Assembly (NCBI GenBank): GCA_964453055.1
Contig: CAYVOD010000021.1
Location: 1-24,819 of the forward strand
DNA from: UBA2256 sp964453055
GTDB taxonomy: Bacteria > Spirochaetota > Spirochaetia > Treponematales > Rectinemataceae
DNA length: 24,819 bases
Direction of reading: 5' to 3'
The translations under genes were made by a program, and so were the position numbers. This document shows positions 8,149 through 15,861 of the stretch, in pieces. Position 1 is the first letter of the stretch. Each line of letters opens with the position of its first letter. The notes under the pieces are model-generated. The model did not search any database and was not told where the DNA came from. It was given only the letters and a program-made list of their open reading frames with translations.

Positions 8149-8948
8149 AATCCGATCTCCTTTGCAAAGGCGAGGAACAGCTCCGCCGTCTCGCCGGGTT
8201 TCTCGATGACCGCGGCATGGCCGGCTCCGGGAATCTGGGCGAACGTCACGGGGCCGCCCAGGCTTTCGGCGATCTTCGAGGCAAAGCCTCGATGCTTGAG
8301 AATATCCAATTCTCCGACCGCGACCAGTGACGGACAGGTTATGCGATGTAGGGATTCAGTGATATCGAGAGCTAGAAAAGACCTGCAAAGATTCGCGAAG
8401 GCTTCGAACCAATCCCTGGGGAGCGATGCAACGGCGTCTTCCCTGGAATCCAGGGCAGTCTTGTTGGCTCCGATGAATTTTGACGAGTAGGTCCAGGGCA
8501 GCAGCGTCTTGTAGAACACTCTGGGATCGCTCAACGCCGCTGACATCCATGATTCGGCTGTGGCCCGCAAAAGCGGGTCTATCTCGCTTACGCCGTCTAT
8601 CACCGTGAGGCTTTCCGTTTTTTCCGGATGCGCGAGGGCGAAGACCATGGCGACCTCCGATCCGTAAGACGTGCCGACGATGTGCGCCTTATCGATGTCC
8701 AGTTTTTCCATGAGCGCGGCCAGATCCCGGGAATGCAGGTCGAAACTGTAGTCGCCCGCAGGCCTTTCGCTCAAGGTTTGTCCGCGCAAATCGTGGCAAA
8801 GCACTCTGAAAGAGCCGTTCAAGCGTTCGGAGAAAGCCTTCCAATGTCCGATGGACATGGCGATTCCGTTGAGAAGCACGACGAAGGGTCCCTTGTCGCC
8901 TGATATCTCGTAACGCAGCCGAACTCCGTTCACTACAGAATCGGGCAC
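8145..8948 (-). CDS. Alpha/beta hydrolase (second copy)
   Basis: This 267-residue alpha/beta-hydrolase is a distant relative of its downstream neighbour. It has the nucleophile elbow GTSYGS (Ser near 96), an acid Asp in GELDIL near 211 and a catalytic His in AGHAAV near 239. The best start is GTG at 8946-8948, giving VPDSVVNGV, because a perfect AAGGAGG lies five bases upstream on the coding strand. Longer readings run into the N gap and are not credible. The 55-bp flank repeated on the other side of the gap includes this start and ribosome site. No signal peptide is seen, so a cytoplasmic ester, lactone or C-C bond hydrolase acting on an imported compound is the best guess. Confidence 0.87.
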   Translation of the reverse strand: MPDSVVNGVRLRYEISGDKGPFVVLLNGIAMSIGHWKAFSERLNGSFRVLCHDLRGQTLSERPAGDYSFDLHSRDLAALMEKLDIDKAHIVGTSYGSEVAMVFALAHPEKTESLTVIDGVSEIDPLLRATAESWMSAALSDPRVFYKTLLPWTYSSKFIGANKTALDSREDAVASLPRDWFEAFANLCRSFLALDITESLHRITCPSLVAVGELDILKHRGFASKIAESLGGPVTFAQIPGAGHAAVIEKPGETAELFLAFAKEIGL

Positions 8949-8988
8949 AGAATCCTCCTTGCCACGCGGCGACCACTCCTTGATGCGG
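8934..8988. repeat. 55-bp direct repeat, copy 1, at gap edge
   Basis: This copy begins TACAGAATCGGGCACAG and ends TTGATGCGG directly against the N run. It is identical to 9089-9143 on the other side. It contains the ribosome binding site and first codons of the second alpha/beta hydrolase. Confidence 0.95.
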
Positions 8989-9088
8989 NNNNNNNNNNNN
9001 NNNNNNNNNNNNNNNNNNNNNNNNNNNNNNNNNNNNNNNNNNNNNNNNNNNNNNNNNNNNNNNNNNNNNNNNNNNNNNNNNNNNNNNN
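8989..9088. other. Scaffold gap of exactly 100 N
   Basis: The run of 100 N is a conventional placeholder length. Identical 55-bp sequences at both edges suggest that two contigs overlapping by one k-mer were scaffolded rather than merged, so little or no real sequence is probably missing. Confidence 0.95.
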
Positions 9089-9143
9089 TACAGAATCGGG
9101 CACAGAATCCTCCTTGCCACGCGGCGACCACTCCTTGATGCGG
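9089..9143. repeat. 55-bp direct repeat, copy 2, at gap edge
   Basis: This is an identical copy of 8934-8988. If the copies are merged, the spacer between the livF stop and the hydrolase GTG falls from 217 bp to 62 bp, consistent with an uninterrupted operon. Confidence 0.95.
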
Positions 9144-9165
9144 TAGTCGTCGCGCGACAGCAGCC

Positions 9166-9867
9166 TCACAATCCCAAATAGGACTTGAGCACGTAGGGAT
9201 TGGTCTTCAAGCCCTCGGCGCTGTCCTCTATGACTATCTTGCCGTTTTCCAGCACATAGCCCCTATCGATGGACTTGAGGCTTTCCCTCACGTTCTGCTC
9301 GGTGACCAGGATGGAGACCGTCTTCTTCAGCTCCTTTAAAACCTCGAACACTTCCGCGACGATGGAGGGCTGCAGGCCAAGGGAAGGTTCGTCGAGGATA
9401 AGTAGCTTCGGATTGGACATGAGAGCCCTGGCTATGGCCACCATGCGCTGCTGGCCTCCGGACATGGTGCCCGCCAGCTGTTTTCTCCTTTCCTTTAAAA
9501 TTGGAAAGAGGGCAAACACTTTTTCCATCTGTTCAGGGATGATCCCCTTGGCGTGGGGTATGTAGGCCGCTCCGAGCGTAAGGTTATCCTCCACAGACAT
9601 TCCGGGAAAAAGCTCCCTTTCCTGGGGCACAAGAGCGACCCCCGTACGGGCCATAAGGTGGGTATCGGTGCCGCCGATCTGCTTGCCCGCGAACTCTATT
9701 TCTCCCGCCCAGGGCTTGTTCATCCCCATAACGGCGCCGATCAAGGTAGTCTTGCCCGCGCCGTTAGGTCCGAAAAGCCCGACCGATTCCTTGCCTACCT
9801 CGAGGTTTACTCCCTCGAGCACCCTCATTCGGCCGTAGCCGCATTCCAATCCGCGTATTTTTAGCAT
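9166..9867 (-). CDS. livF: Branched-chain amino acid-type ABC transporter ATP-binding protein LivF
   Basis: This 233-residue ATPase subunit has Walker A GPNGAGKT at 33-40, Q-loop PQERELFPGM near 81-90, signature SGGQQ at 136-140, Walker B LLILDEP with Asp159-Glu160, and the ending typical of LivF (NPYVLKSYLGL). The usual H-loop His is not present; the aligned stretch reads LVTEQNV, as is common in LivF. It pairs with LivG to power LivHM at the inner membrane. The ATG shares one base with the livG stop (TGATG), and GGAGGAG precedes it. Family members move branched-chain amino acids, but many take amides, urea or aromatic and short-chain acids. The catabolic neighbours argue for an organic acid here. 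Confidence 0.93.
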   Translation of the reverse strand: MLKIRGLECGYGRMRVLEGVNLEVGKESVGLFGPNGAGKTTLIGAVMGMNKPWAGEIEFAGKQIGGTDTHLMARTGVALVPQERELFPGMSVEDNLTLGAAYIPHAKGIIPEQMEKVFALFPILKERRKQLAGTMSGGQQRMVAIARALMSNPKLLILDEPSLGLQPSIVAEVFEVLKELKKTVSILVTEQNVRESLKSIDRGYVLENGKIVIEDSAEGLKTNPYVLKSYLGL

Positions 9868-10586
9868 CAGGCGGCTCCTCCGAGATAGGCCTCGACGACC
9901 CGGGGATTCTTCGACACTTCCTCGTAGGGTCCCTCGGCGATGAGCTCGCCCGACTCCAGCACGATGACCCTGTGGGTAAGCTCGCGAATCACTCCCATGA
10001 CATGTTCGACCACGCCGACGGCGAGCTTTCGCTCCCGGGCGATTTTTTGCACCATGGCGATGAGATCCTTGGTTTCGTCGGCGTTGAGCCCCGCCATCAC
10101 CTCGTCCAGGAAAAGCACCTCCGGCTCGTTGGCGAGAGCCCTGGCGATCTCCATTTTCTTGACCTCCAGGATCGTGAGTTTGGAGGTGTCGCGATCAAGG
10201 TCCTTGAGCCCTAATTCGCCGCAGAGATCGGCGGCGAGCCTGCGCGCCTGTCTAATGGAATGTCCTCGGGCGAAAATGGATCCCACCATGATGTTTTCGA
10301 TTAGGCTGAGGTTTTCCAGCGGATGTATGAGCTGGTACGTGCGGGCGATTCCCAGCCGGGCCCTCTCGTGGGCAGGCATATAGGTGATGTCCTGGCCTTT
10401 GTATTCTATCTTTCCTTCGCTGGGCATTATGATGCCGGAGACCAGGTTGATGAAGGTTGTTTTTCCGGCTCCGTTCGGTCCGATGATCCCGAGGATTTCT
10501 CCCTCGTCCATGGAGAAGGAGACTTTATTGACGGCCACAAGCCCCATGAACCTGCGCGTGAGGTCTGTCGTTTTCAATTTTGTCAT
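9867..10586 (-). CDS. livG: Branched-chain amino acid-type ABC transporter ATP-binding protein LivG
   Basis: This 239-residue ATPase has Walker A GPNGAGKT at 36-43, Walker B VLFLDEVMAGL with Asp161-Glu162, and H-loop VVEHVM with His195. The ABC signature is degenerate: the LSGGQ position reads LTILEVKKME (137-146), and Pro after the Walker B Glu is replaced by Val. I recall a LivG branch with LTLxExKRLE and DEVMAGL at these sites, so this is probably a subfamily trait rather than decay. Together with a canonical LivF signature it predicts an asymmetric ATPase pair. The start overlaps the livM stop by 4 bp (ATGA). Confidence 0.92.
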   Translation of the reverse strand: MTKLKTTDLTRRFMGLVAVNKVSFSMDEGEILGIIGPNGAGKTTFINLVSGIIMPSEGKIEYKGQDITYMPAHERARLGIARTYQLIHPLENLSLIENIMVGSIFARGHSIRQARRLAADLCGELGLKDLDRDTSKLTILEVKKMEIARALANEPEVLFLDEVMAGLNADETKDLIAMVQKIARERKLAVGVVEHVMGVIRELTHRVIVLESGELIAEGPYEEVSKNPRVVEAYLGGAA

Positions 10587-11521
10587 TTTCGTTTACCTCC
10601 CGCGGCGCGCAGGGCTTTCCTGGCTAATCCGAGCAGGCCCTGGGGCATGAACAGGATGACGACCACGATCATCACCCCGTACACGACCAGATGTCCGTAG
10701 GGAATCTGGAGCTTCAGCCATTCAGCCACGAGTCCCAGGAGCAGGCCGCCGAGAATGGGGCCCACCGTCGAATGGATGCCGCCGAGGAGGGCCATAGCCA
10801 GGGGGAGTAGGGTGAAGTCGGCGCTGAACACGGTTTCGGGGGAAGCGAATCCGTAGGACATGACGAAAATTCCTCCCATCATTCCCTGGATCGCGGAGCT
10901 GACGACGAAAGCCAGCAGAAGCCAGCGGAAGATATTGACGCCCGAGGATTTCGCCGAAATTTCGTTGTTGCGGATCGCGGTGAGGGCGAAGCGCACCTTG
11001 CTTTTTTCGAACCAGTAGGATGCCAGGAGGGCCACCGCCAGGCCGGCGAGGGTGAGCCAATACAGGTTCCGGGAGGCTCCCCCGAAGATTATGCCCTGCT
11101 GGACGACGATGCCTTCGGGGCCGCCGGAGAAATCGTGCATGTTGTGGATGACGATCCTGAAGATTTCGCCCAGGGCGAGGGTGACTATGGAAAAATAGGT
11201 ATGACGCAGGCGAAGGATGAGAAATCCTATGAGGAAGGCGGCCAGGCCGGAGAAAAGGCCGGCGAAGGGTATGGAGAGCCAGCCGGGCATTCCGCCTCGC
11301 ACCACCGCTAAAATGGAAGCGTAGGAGCCGAGCCCGAACAGGCCCGCGATTCCGAAGGAAATCTGACCTGAACGCAGCAGCATGTCCCAGGTGACGGCGA
11401 GGGCCATGTAGAGCATGACGTTGCGCGCCACTTGCAAGGGATAGTCGCCCATGAAGAGGGGCAAAGAAATCGCCAACGCGATCGCCGCTACCGGGAGGGA
11501 ACGGGCGAGGGTCCGGTTCAT
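10583..11521 (-). CDS. livM: Branched-chain amino acid-type ABC transporter permease LivM
   Basis: This 312-residue integral membrane protein has about eight to ten hydrophobic segments. The LivM hallmark SGQISFGIAGLFGLGSYAS is at about 51-69, and the cytoplasmic ATPase-contact loop FALTAIRNNEISAKSSGVNI follows in the second half. It forms the translocation pore with LivH. A longer frame exists, but the ATG at 11519-11521 has GGGAGG upstream and overlaps the livH stop by 4 bp (ATGA), fixing the start. The C-terminus ends in a basic tail (RKALRAAGGKRK), as expected for a cytoplasmic end. Confidence 0.92.
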   Translation of the reverse strand: MNRTLARSLPVAAIALAISLPLFMGDYPLQVARNVMLYMALAVTWDMLLRSGQISFGIAGLFGLGSYASILAVVRGGMPGWLSIPFAGLFSGLAAFLIGFLILRLRHTYFSIVTLALGEIFRIVIHNMHDFSGGPEGIVVQQGIIFGGASRNLYWLTLAGLAVALLASYWFEKSKVRFALTAIRNNEISAKSSGVNIFRWLLLAFVVSSAIQGMMGGIFVMSYGFASPETVFSADFTLLPLAMALLGGIHSTVGPILGGLLLGLVAEWLKLQIPYGHLVVYGVMIVVVILFMPQGLLGLARKALRAAGGKRK

Positions 11522-12441
11522 GATTTCCTCCCTTTGAGCGAGCGGCTCATGATGACGACGATGATGAGAACGAAAAACACTATGTCCGCCCATTCCCTGC
11601 TGCCCCTGAAGGCTCTAAGGAAATTTTCGGTGACCCCCAGGAGGATGCTGGCGCTCAGGATACCGGGGATATTGCCTACTCCCGCCATGGCTACGAGGCA
11701 GAAACTTTTCATGGTGAAGGGCGAGCCGACGGAGGGAAAAATCGCCGATTTGGTGAGGAAAAGCGCGCCCATGGCGCCGACCAGGGCGATGGCCAAGGCG
11801 AACACCAGCCCATAGGTGCGGTAGACGTCGATTCCGACGATCGCCGCCCCCTTCGGGTTTTGCCCTACCGCGAGGGCGGCCTTGCCCGTCGTGGTTCTCT
11901 TGAGGAAAAAATTCAGGCCGCCGGCGAATATGATCGCAGCGGCGACGAAGACGAAGGACCAGACTCCGAAAGTGAGCTCCCCTATGTCCATGGAGGCGGA
12001 CACATAGTCGAGGGGCATCTTGTAGGTCTGGGACGTGAATATGAGGTTGATCGTCTGGCTGAAGATTATGGCGAGGCCGAAGGTGAGGATGAGCTGATTG
12101 AGCTCCGGCGCCTTGAGGGCTCGCCTTATCGTCAGCTGGAAGATAATCCAGCCGAAGATGGCGGTCACGATCGCCGTCGGAACGATCGCCAGAAGGGGAT
12201 CCATCCCGAGAGCCTTGCAGGTGAAGTAGGTGGCGTAGGAGGCCAGCATCATGAATTCGCCATGGGCAAGGTTCACTATGTGGACTATTCCCAGCACCAG
12301 GCCCATGGGAATGGCGATCGCGGCGTAGAGGCCCGCCGCCTGGAGCCCGTAGATCAGGACCGTGGGTCTCCATGCCAAGAGCGCGACCGCCGCGCCGAGG
12401 GCGGCTAGCAGCATGATCGCGTTACGTCGTTTCAATGCCAT
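11518..12441 (-). CDS. livH: Branched-chain amino acid-type ABC transporter permease LivH
   Basis: This 307-residue permease has the LivH hallmark NLAHGEFMMLASYAT from residue 57, several long hydrophobic segments, and the ATPase-contact loop TTGKAALAVGQNPKGAA at about 184-200. It begins with a short basic N-terminus and a membrane segment and ends MSRSLKGRKS. It follows livK after 74 bp containing a strong stem-loop, so its level is probably lower than that of the binding protein. AAGGA lies upstream of the ATG at a slightly long distance. Confidence 0.92.
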   Translation of the reverse strand: MALKRRNAIMLLAALGAAVALLAWRPTVLIYGLQAAGLYAAIAIPMGLVLGIVHIVNLAHGEFMMLASYATYFTCKALGMDPLLAIVPTAIVTAIFGWIIFQLTIRRALKAPELNQLILTFGLAIIFSQTINLIFTSQTYKMPLDYVSASMDIGELTFGVWSFVFVAAAIIFAGGLNFFLKRTTTGKAALAVGQNPKGAAIVGIDVYRTYGLVFALAIALVGAMGALFLTKSAIFPSVGSPFTMKSFCLVAMAGVGNIPGILSASILLGVTENFLRAFRGSREWADIVFFVLIIVVIMSRSLKGRKS

Positions 12442-12466
12442 CTTGACTGTCCTTTTACAGGAAGAA

Positions 12467-12493
12467 CCGCCGCGGAATATTTTTCCGCGGCGG
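12467..12493 (-). terminator. Intra-operon stem-loop between livK and livH
   Basis: CCGCCGCGGAA (12467-12477) and TTCCGCGGCGG (12483-12493) are perfect 11-bp inverted arms around a 5-nt loop. AAGAA and TTCTT outside the arms could extend the stem after a short bulge. On the transcribed minus strand only a TTCTTCC stretch follows, so it is at best a leaky terminator. Alternatively it blocks 3' exonucleases and stabilises the livK part of the message, a known way to make more binding protein than permease. Confidence 0.7.
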
Positions 12494-12515
12494 CTTTCTT
12501 AAATCGTGCCGTCTC

Positions 12516-13727
12516 TCACTTCCATGCGGGGAAGGGATATACCGGCGCGGCGGTCGCCGCCTCGAAGGGCCAAATTACTTCTTGGAGCCCGCCCTGCCAC
12601 TGGAGGATCTTCTGCCTGGTGATGCCCTGATGCTTGATCACGTTGGAGGGCTTGAAGGTGATCGTCTCGCCGAGGGCGGAGGCATAGCTCGTCGCTTCGA
12701 GCGCCTTGACCAGTGCGGCGGTTTCGGTGGTGCCGGCGGCCTTGATGCCGTTGGCCAGGATCTTCACCGCGTCGTAGGCCAGGAGGGCGAAGTAGGTCGC
12801 GGGTTCTTCCTTGTAACGCTTCACATAGGCGTCGTAGAACTTCTTGCTCTGGGCGTTGGTGTCGTTCATCGCGGTGGACCACATTCCATAGAGCATGACG
12901 TTGTTGGCCAGCCTGGAGGATCCGAAGCCGATGGGCCATCCGGGGGGCGCTCCAAGGTAGATGCCGGGGGAGAACTTCATTGCCTTGGACTGCTCGAGCA
13001 GGGGAAGCGCATCCGCGTCATAACCTGCCCAGAGGAAGAGGTCGGGCTTGAAGGACTTGGCGGCTTCCAGCACGGCGGTGTAGTCGCCGCCGCCCAGGAG
13101 GGCGCTCTTGAAGGGCGCGCCGTCGATGGTGTAGCGCTTATCGGCGCCGAAGAGGATCTTGGTCGAATCCCAGGAGGATTTGCCGAAGGCTCCCTCCTCG
13201 TAGGCGAGGAAGATCTTCTTGATCTGGATAGTGGGATACTTTTTCTGGATCGCGTCCCATCCTTCGGCATAGGAAGCGCCCTGGTTGTAGTCCCAGGGGT
13301 GCAGGTGGAAGTAGAAATCCGATTCGGGGCTGGGGCCGAGGGCTTTCTCGACCGTGGCGGACCCGGCGGCTCCGGTGGACATCACTACCTTGCCGTATTT
13401 CTTGAACGAGGGGATCTTTCCGAGCTCGGCGCCCGAGGCCATGCCTCCCACGAACACATCTACCTTATCCACCGTGGCGAGCTTCTCCACCGCGGCCGCG
13501 GCCTTGTCGGCCTTGCCCTCATCATCGACCACGATGAGCTGGAGGGTTTTGCCGTTGATGCCGCCGGCTGCGTTAATCTCGTCTACGGCTATCTGGGCGG
13601 CGGCGCTGCCCTGTTTTCCGGTGATATCGGCGAGAGTCCAGATTCCGCCGATCTTGATGGTGCCCTGCGCGGCGACGCCCGAAAGCAGCACTGCTATCGC
13701 GGCCAAGGCTAGTACATACCGTTTCAT
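12516..13727 (-). CDS. livK: Periplasmic substrate-binding protein, LivK/Leu-Ile-Val-binding family
   Basis: This 403-residue protein starts with a Sec signal peptide (MKRYVLALAAIAVLLSGVAA, cleavage likely just before or after Gln21). It has no lipobox Cys, which fits a soluble periplasmic protein. The mature part is a type I periplasmic-binding fold: TIKIGGIWTLADITGKQG at the start, AVDEINAAGGINGK, then a second lobe with YDADALPLLEQSKAMKF. It supplies substrate to LivHMGF. The ATG has AAGGAGG six bases upstream. Ligand identity cannot be inferred from the visible residues. The family includes binders of aromatic acids, short-chain amides and urea as well as amino acids. Confidence 0.92.
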   Translation of the reverse strand: MKRYVLALAAIAVLLSGVAAQGTIKIGGIWTLADITGKQGSAAAQIAVDEINAAGGINGKTLQLIVVDDEGKADKAAAAVEKLATVDKVDVFVGGMASGAELGKIPSFKKYGKVVMSTGAAGSATVEKALGPSPESDFYFHLHPWDYNQGASYAEGWDAIQKKYPTIQIKKIFLAYEEGAFGKSSWDSTKILFGADKRYTIDGAPFKSALLGGGDYTAVLEAAKSFKPDLFLWAGYDADALPLLEQSKAMKFSPGIYLGAPPGWPIGFGSSRLANNVMLYGMWSTAMNDTNAQSKKFYDAYVKRYKEEPATYFALLAYDAVKILANGIKAAGTTETAALVKALEATSYASALGETITFKPSNVIKHQGITRQKILQWQGGLQEVIWPFEAATAAPVYPFPAWK

Positions 13728-13742
13728 CTTTGCCTCCTTGGA

Positions 13743-13762
13743 ACCGCCGAAGTTCCGGCGGT
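13743..13762 (-). other. Stem-loop just upstream of livK
   Basis: ACCGCCG (13743-13749) and CGGCGGT (13756-13762) form a 7-bp stem around a 6-nt loop. It sits next to the livK ribosome binding site in the 97-bp gap after the SDR gene. It could end some transcripts from the upstream pair or mark the processed 5' end of a livK message. No U-run follows. Confidence 0.4.
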
Positions 13763-13824
13763 ACCTAGTACTTACATTTTACCGGTGCGACGGACGTCAC
13801 CCGGAAATGCGCGCGATCAAGGTT

Positions 13825-14565
13825 CTAGAGAACCAGCCCTCCGTCTACCCTGAGCACCTGGCCGGTTATAAAAGCGGCCTCGTCACTGCAAAGGAAGAGA
13901 ACCGCGTTTGCGATGTCGATTGGCATCGCCAGCCTGCCCAGGGGGGTTTTTGCGATGATGGGCTCCAGCACCTTTTCGGGCACTGTTTCTATCATTGGGG
14001 TGCGGCAGTAGCCAGGAGATACCGAATTGACCCTGACCTTGGCTCCCTTGCGGGCAAATTCCTTGGCCCAGCCCTTGGTCATGGACACGATGCCTCCCTT
14101 TGCCGCCGCGTAATTGGACTGGCCGATATTGCCATCCAGCCCCACCACCGAGGCTATGGAAACTATCGCTCCACTCCCCGTGAGCATCATCTGGGGAGCC
14201 ACTGCCCGGGTCATCTTGAAGACTCCGGCGAGATTGACGTTTATGACAGCCCACCAGTCGTCGTCGCTCATTTTTTGTATGAGGGCGTCCTTGGTAATTC
14301 CGGCATTGTTCACCAATGCGTCGATCCGGCCGAACTCGGCGGCTACTTTTTCCACGAAGGCCTGGATCTGTGAGGTGTCTGTGACGTTGACGACCGCGCC
14401 GCGCACGTTCTTGCGACCAGCTTCCAACTCCCTGAAAGCCGAATCGTTGACGTCCAGGGCGAACACCATAGCCGCCCCTTCATCGGCGAACCTATCGACA
14501 ATGGTCCTGCCTATGCCTCGGGCACCGCCGGTTACAATGCAAATTTTGTCTTTCATCCTATCCAT
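13825..14565 (-). CDS. SDR-family oxidoreductase (FabG-like 3-oxoacyl reductase / 3-hydroxyacyl dehydrogenase)
   Basis: This 246-residue classical short-chain dehydrogenase has the cofactor motif TGGARGIG near 12-19, DVND after the second strand, NNAG near 90-93, catalytic Ser in SIASVVG, Tyr and Lys in NYAAAKGG, and the PG motif SPGYCRTPM. Asp38-like acidic residues after strand 2 (ALDVND) hint at NAD(H) preference, which would fit oxidation in catabolism, though this is inference. It probably interconverts 3-hydroxyacyl and 3-oxoacyl thioesters next to the KAS III-like gene, 29 bp upstream. GGGAGG lies ahead of the ATG. Confidence 0.9.
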   Translation of the reverse strand: MDRMKDKICIVTGGARGIGRTIVDRFADEGAAMVFALDVNDSAFRELEAGRKNVRGAVVNVTDTSQIQAFVEKVAAEFGRIDALVNNAGITKDALIQKMSDDDWWAVINVNLAGVFKMTRAVAPQMMLTGSGAIVSIASVVGLDGNIGQSNYAAAKGGIVSMTKGWAKEFARKGAKVRVNSVSPGYCRTPMIETVPEKVLEPIIAKTPLGRLAMPIDIANAVLFLCSDEAAFITGQVLRVDGGLVL

Positions 14566-14594
14566 AAAGAACCTCCCAAATTAATCTTTTCGAT

Positions 14595-15641
14595 TCAGCG
14601 CGCCATATCGGCCGCTCCGGCCATTTTTTTGCCTGCCACCGGACCCCAGCGCACGACCGAGCTAGCCCATACAAAGCCGAGGCCGGCTCCCACCAGGACG
14701 ATCTTGGAGCCGTCCTTGATCTTCCCGGCCTCCAAGCCCAGCTTTATGGAGAGCAGCTGATCGTTCTGCCCAAGATGGCCGTATTCGTCCAGGTAGGTTG
14801 ACTGTTCCTCCTTCAAGCCCAGTTCCTGGAGCACCGCCAGGTGGGCCGAACGCTTGAAGTGGAGTATGGCCAGATAATCGATGTCCTGCTCCCCGAAGCC
14901 GGATTTGCGCATGGACTCGCGGATCACGGCGTAGAAATTGGGCATGGTTACCTCGCCCAGCTTGTTCTTGAAGGCTGCCTCGTCGGGAACCCTGAAAAAG
15001 GGTTCAGCGGCATCGGCGGCTTGGGGGGGCCATTTTTTGGAGCCTAGGACGGGCACGACGCACATTTCGGAGAGCGATCCGTCGCCTCTGAACGAAGAAG
15101 AAAGCAACTCATTTTTTCCCAGATTCTTCACCAAGAGGCAGGCAGAGCCCGCCGATCCGATATCCATCATGAACCGGGTAGGAGGATAGGAGAGCTGTAT
15201 GAGATCGTTATTCCTGTATCCTGAAACCAGCAAAACGTTCTTGAGATCGTCCCTGGCCAACATGAGGGACTTGGCCACGTCCAAGGCGGCCATCATTGAG
15301 CCGCACATGGCTTCCATGTCGAAGCTCCAGGCTTTTATGGCCCCAAGCCTGTTGGCTACGTTAAGCCCGGCAAGCCAGCAGGGATAATCTTTATGTTGAG
15401 CCCCGCACCAGATCACGAGATCCACCTCGGCGGCCTCGACGCCGGCTTCTTCCAAAGCCTTCAAGGCCGCTTTGTAACCCATATCGGCTGTCGTATCGTC
15501 CGGTCCGGCCACGGGTTTGCGCTTGATCCCGAACTTTAGTGCGATCACGTCTTCCGGGACTCCCGTCTCGGCCGCCAGATCCGCGGCGCTCAGTTCTGTG
15601 CTTGGGAAATAGAGACCAATACCGGCGATTCCTATATGCAT
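14595..15641 (-). CDS. KAS III-like beta-ketoacyl synthase-family enzyme, altered triad (first copy)
   Basis: This 348-residue thiolase-superfamily protein has the FabH layout. The nucleophile is Cys113 in EAMCGSMMAAL. The FabH His position is filled by His261 in AILHFKRSAH. The FabH Asn position reads His289 in EYGHLGQNDQ, giving Cys-His-His instead of Cys-His-Asn. I recall the GHxGQxDQ pattern in an uncharacterised KAS III-like branch, so it looks like a conserved variant and not decay. The ATG at 15639-15641 is chosen because GGAG lies six bases upstream and the family start MHIGIAGIGLYFP follows; an upstream frame adds 19 codons. It is the first gene of the leftward operon. The reaction could be acyl transfer, Claisen condensation or the reverse. 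A housekeeping FabH is unlikely because no fatty-acid synthesis genes are nearby. Confidence 0.82.
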   Translation of the reverse strand: MHIGIAGIGLYFPSTELSAADLAAETGVPEDVIALKFGIKRKPVAGPDDTTADMGYKAALKALEEAGVEAAEVDLVIWCGAQHKDYPCWLAGLNVANRLGAIKAWSFDMEAMCGSMMAALDVAKSLMLARDDLKNVLLVSGYRNNDLIQLSYPPTRFMMDIGSAGSACLLVKNLGKNELLSSSFRGDGSLSEMCVVPVLGSKKWPPQAADAAEPFFRVPDEAAFKNKLGEVTMPNFYAVIRESMRKSGFGEQDIDYLAILHFKRSAHLAVLQELGLKEEQSTYLDEYGHLGQNDQLLSIKLGLEAGKIKDGSKIVLVGAGLGFVWASSVVRWGPVAGKKMAGAADMAR

Positions 15642-15659
15642 CGGTTTCTCCATAAATAC

Positions 15660-15677
15660 TGAATCATCTCTCACTAC
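15660..15677 (+). repeat. Direct repeat TGAATCAnCTCTCAnnAC, left copy
   Basis: The copy reads TGAATCATCTCTCACTAC and overlaps the predicted start of the leftward transcript (about 15669). It matches the copy at 15905-15922 in 15 of 18 positions. A core TGAATCA also occurs inverted at 15811-15817. It is a candidate operator for the adjacent regulator. Confidence 0.4.
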
Positions 15678-15705
15678 TATCTGCTCGGATTTTCCCATAC
15701 GTCAA
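15676..15705 (-). promoter_or_regulatory. Candidate promoter of the leftward operon
   Basis: On the minus strand TTGACG (15705-15700, 5 of 6) is followed after 18 bp by GATAGT (15681-15676, 4 of 6). The start would fall near 15669 and give a leader of about 28 nt to the ATG at 15641. Confidence 0.4.
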
Positions 15706-15751
15706 GACCTAATTTTAACTTTTTGTCGTTTTTTTGCTATTTTATGGACTA

Positions 15752-15789
15752 ATGCAAAAACACTGGATAATTATTTATAATTTTTGCAT
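15752..15789. promoter_or_regulatory. Inverted repeat ATGCAAAAA...TTTTTGCAT, candidate operator
   Basis: Perfect 9-bp arms lie at 15752-15760 and 15781-15789, separated by 20 bp. Arm centres are 29 bp apart, roughly three helical turns, so both would lie on one DNA face. A regulator with two DNA-binding units could contact both arms. AT-rich DNA raises the chance of coincidence. Confidence 0.4.
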
Positions 15790-15861
15790 ATATAAATTAT
15801 TCAGCGTTCTTGATTCAACCCTTGCCTTCTTTATAAAAATATAAATTCATAAAAAAATCGC

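Noticed and set aside
8934..9143. Possible CRISPR or mobile-element direct repeats around the gap
   Set aside because: There are only two copies, exactly at gap edges. They include the start of a hydrolase gene, with no inverted ends and no transposase. Contig overlap explains them.
8689..9169. Frames reading through the N gap
   Set aside because: They depend on unknown bases and on the duplicated 55-bp edge, so they are artefacts.
12582..13712. 376-codon open frame antisense to livK
   Set aside because: It is Gly/Val/Leu/Glu-rich mirror coding of livK, with no motif. livK is certain from its signal peptide and family features.
14595..15641. Assignment as housekeeping FabH (fatty acid synthesis)
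   Set aside because: The Asn position is changed to His, and no fabD, fabF or acpP lies nearby. The neighbours are uptake and degradation genes.
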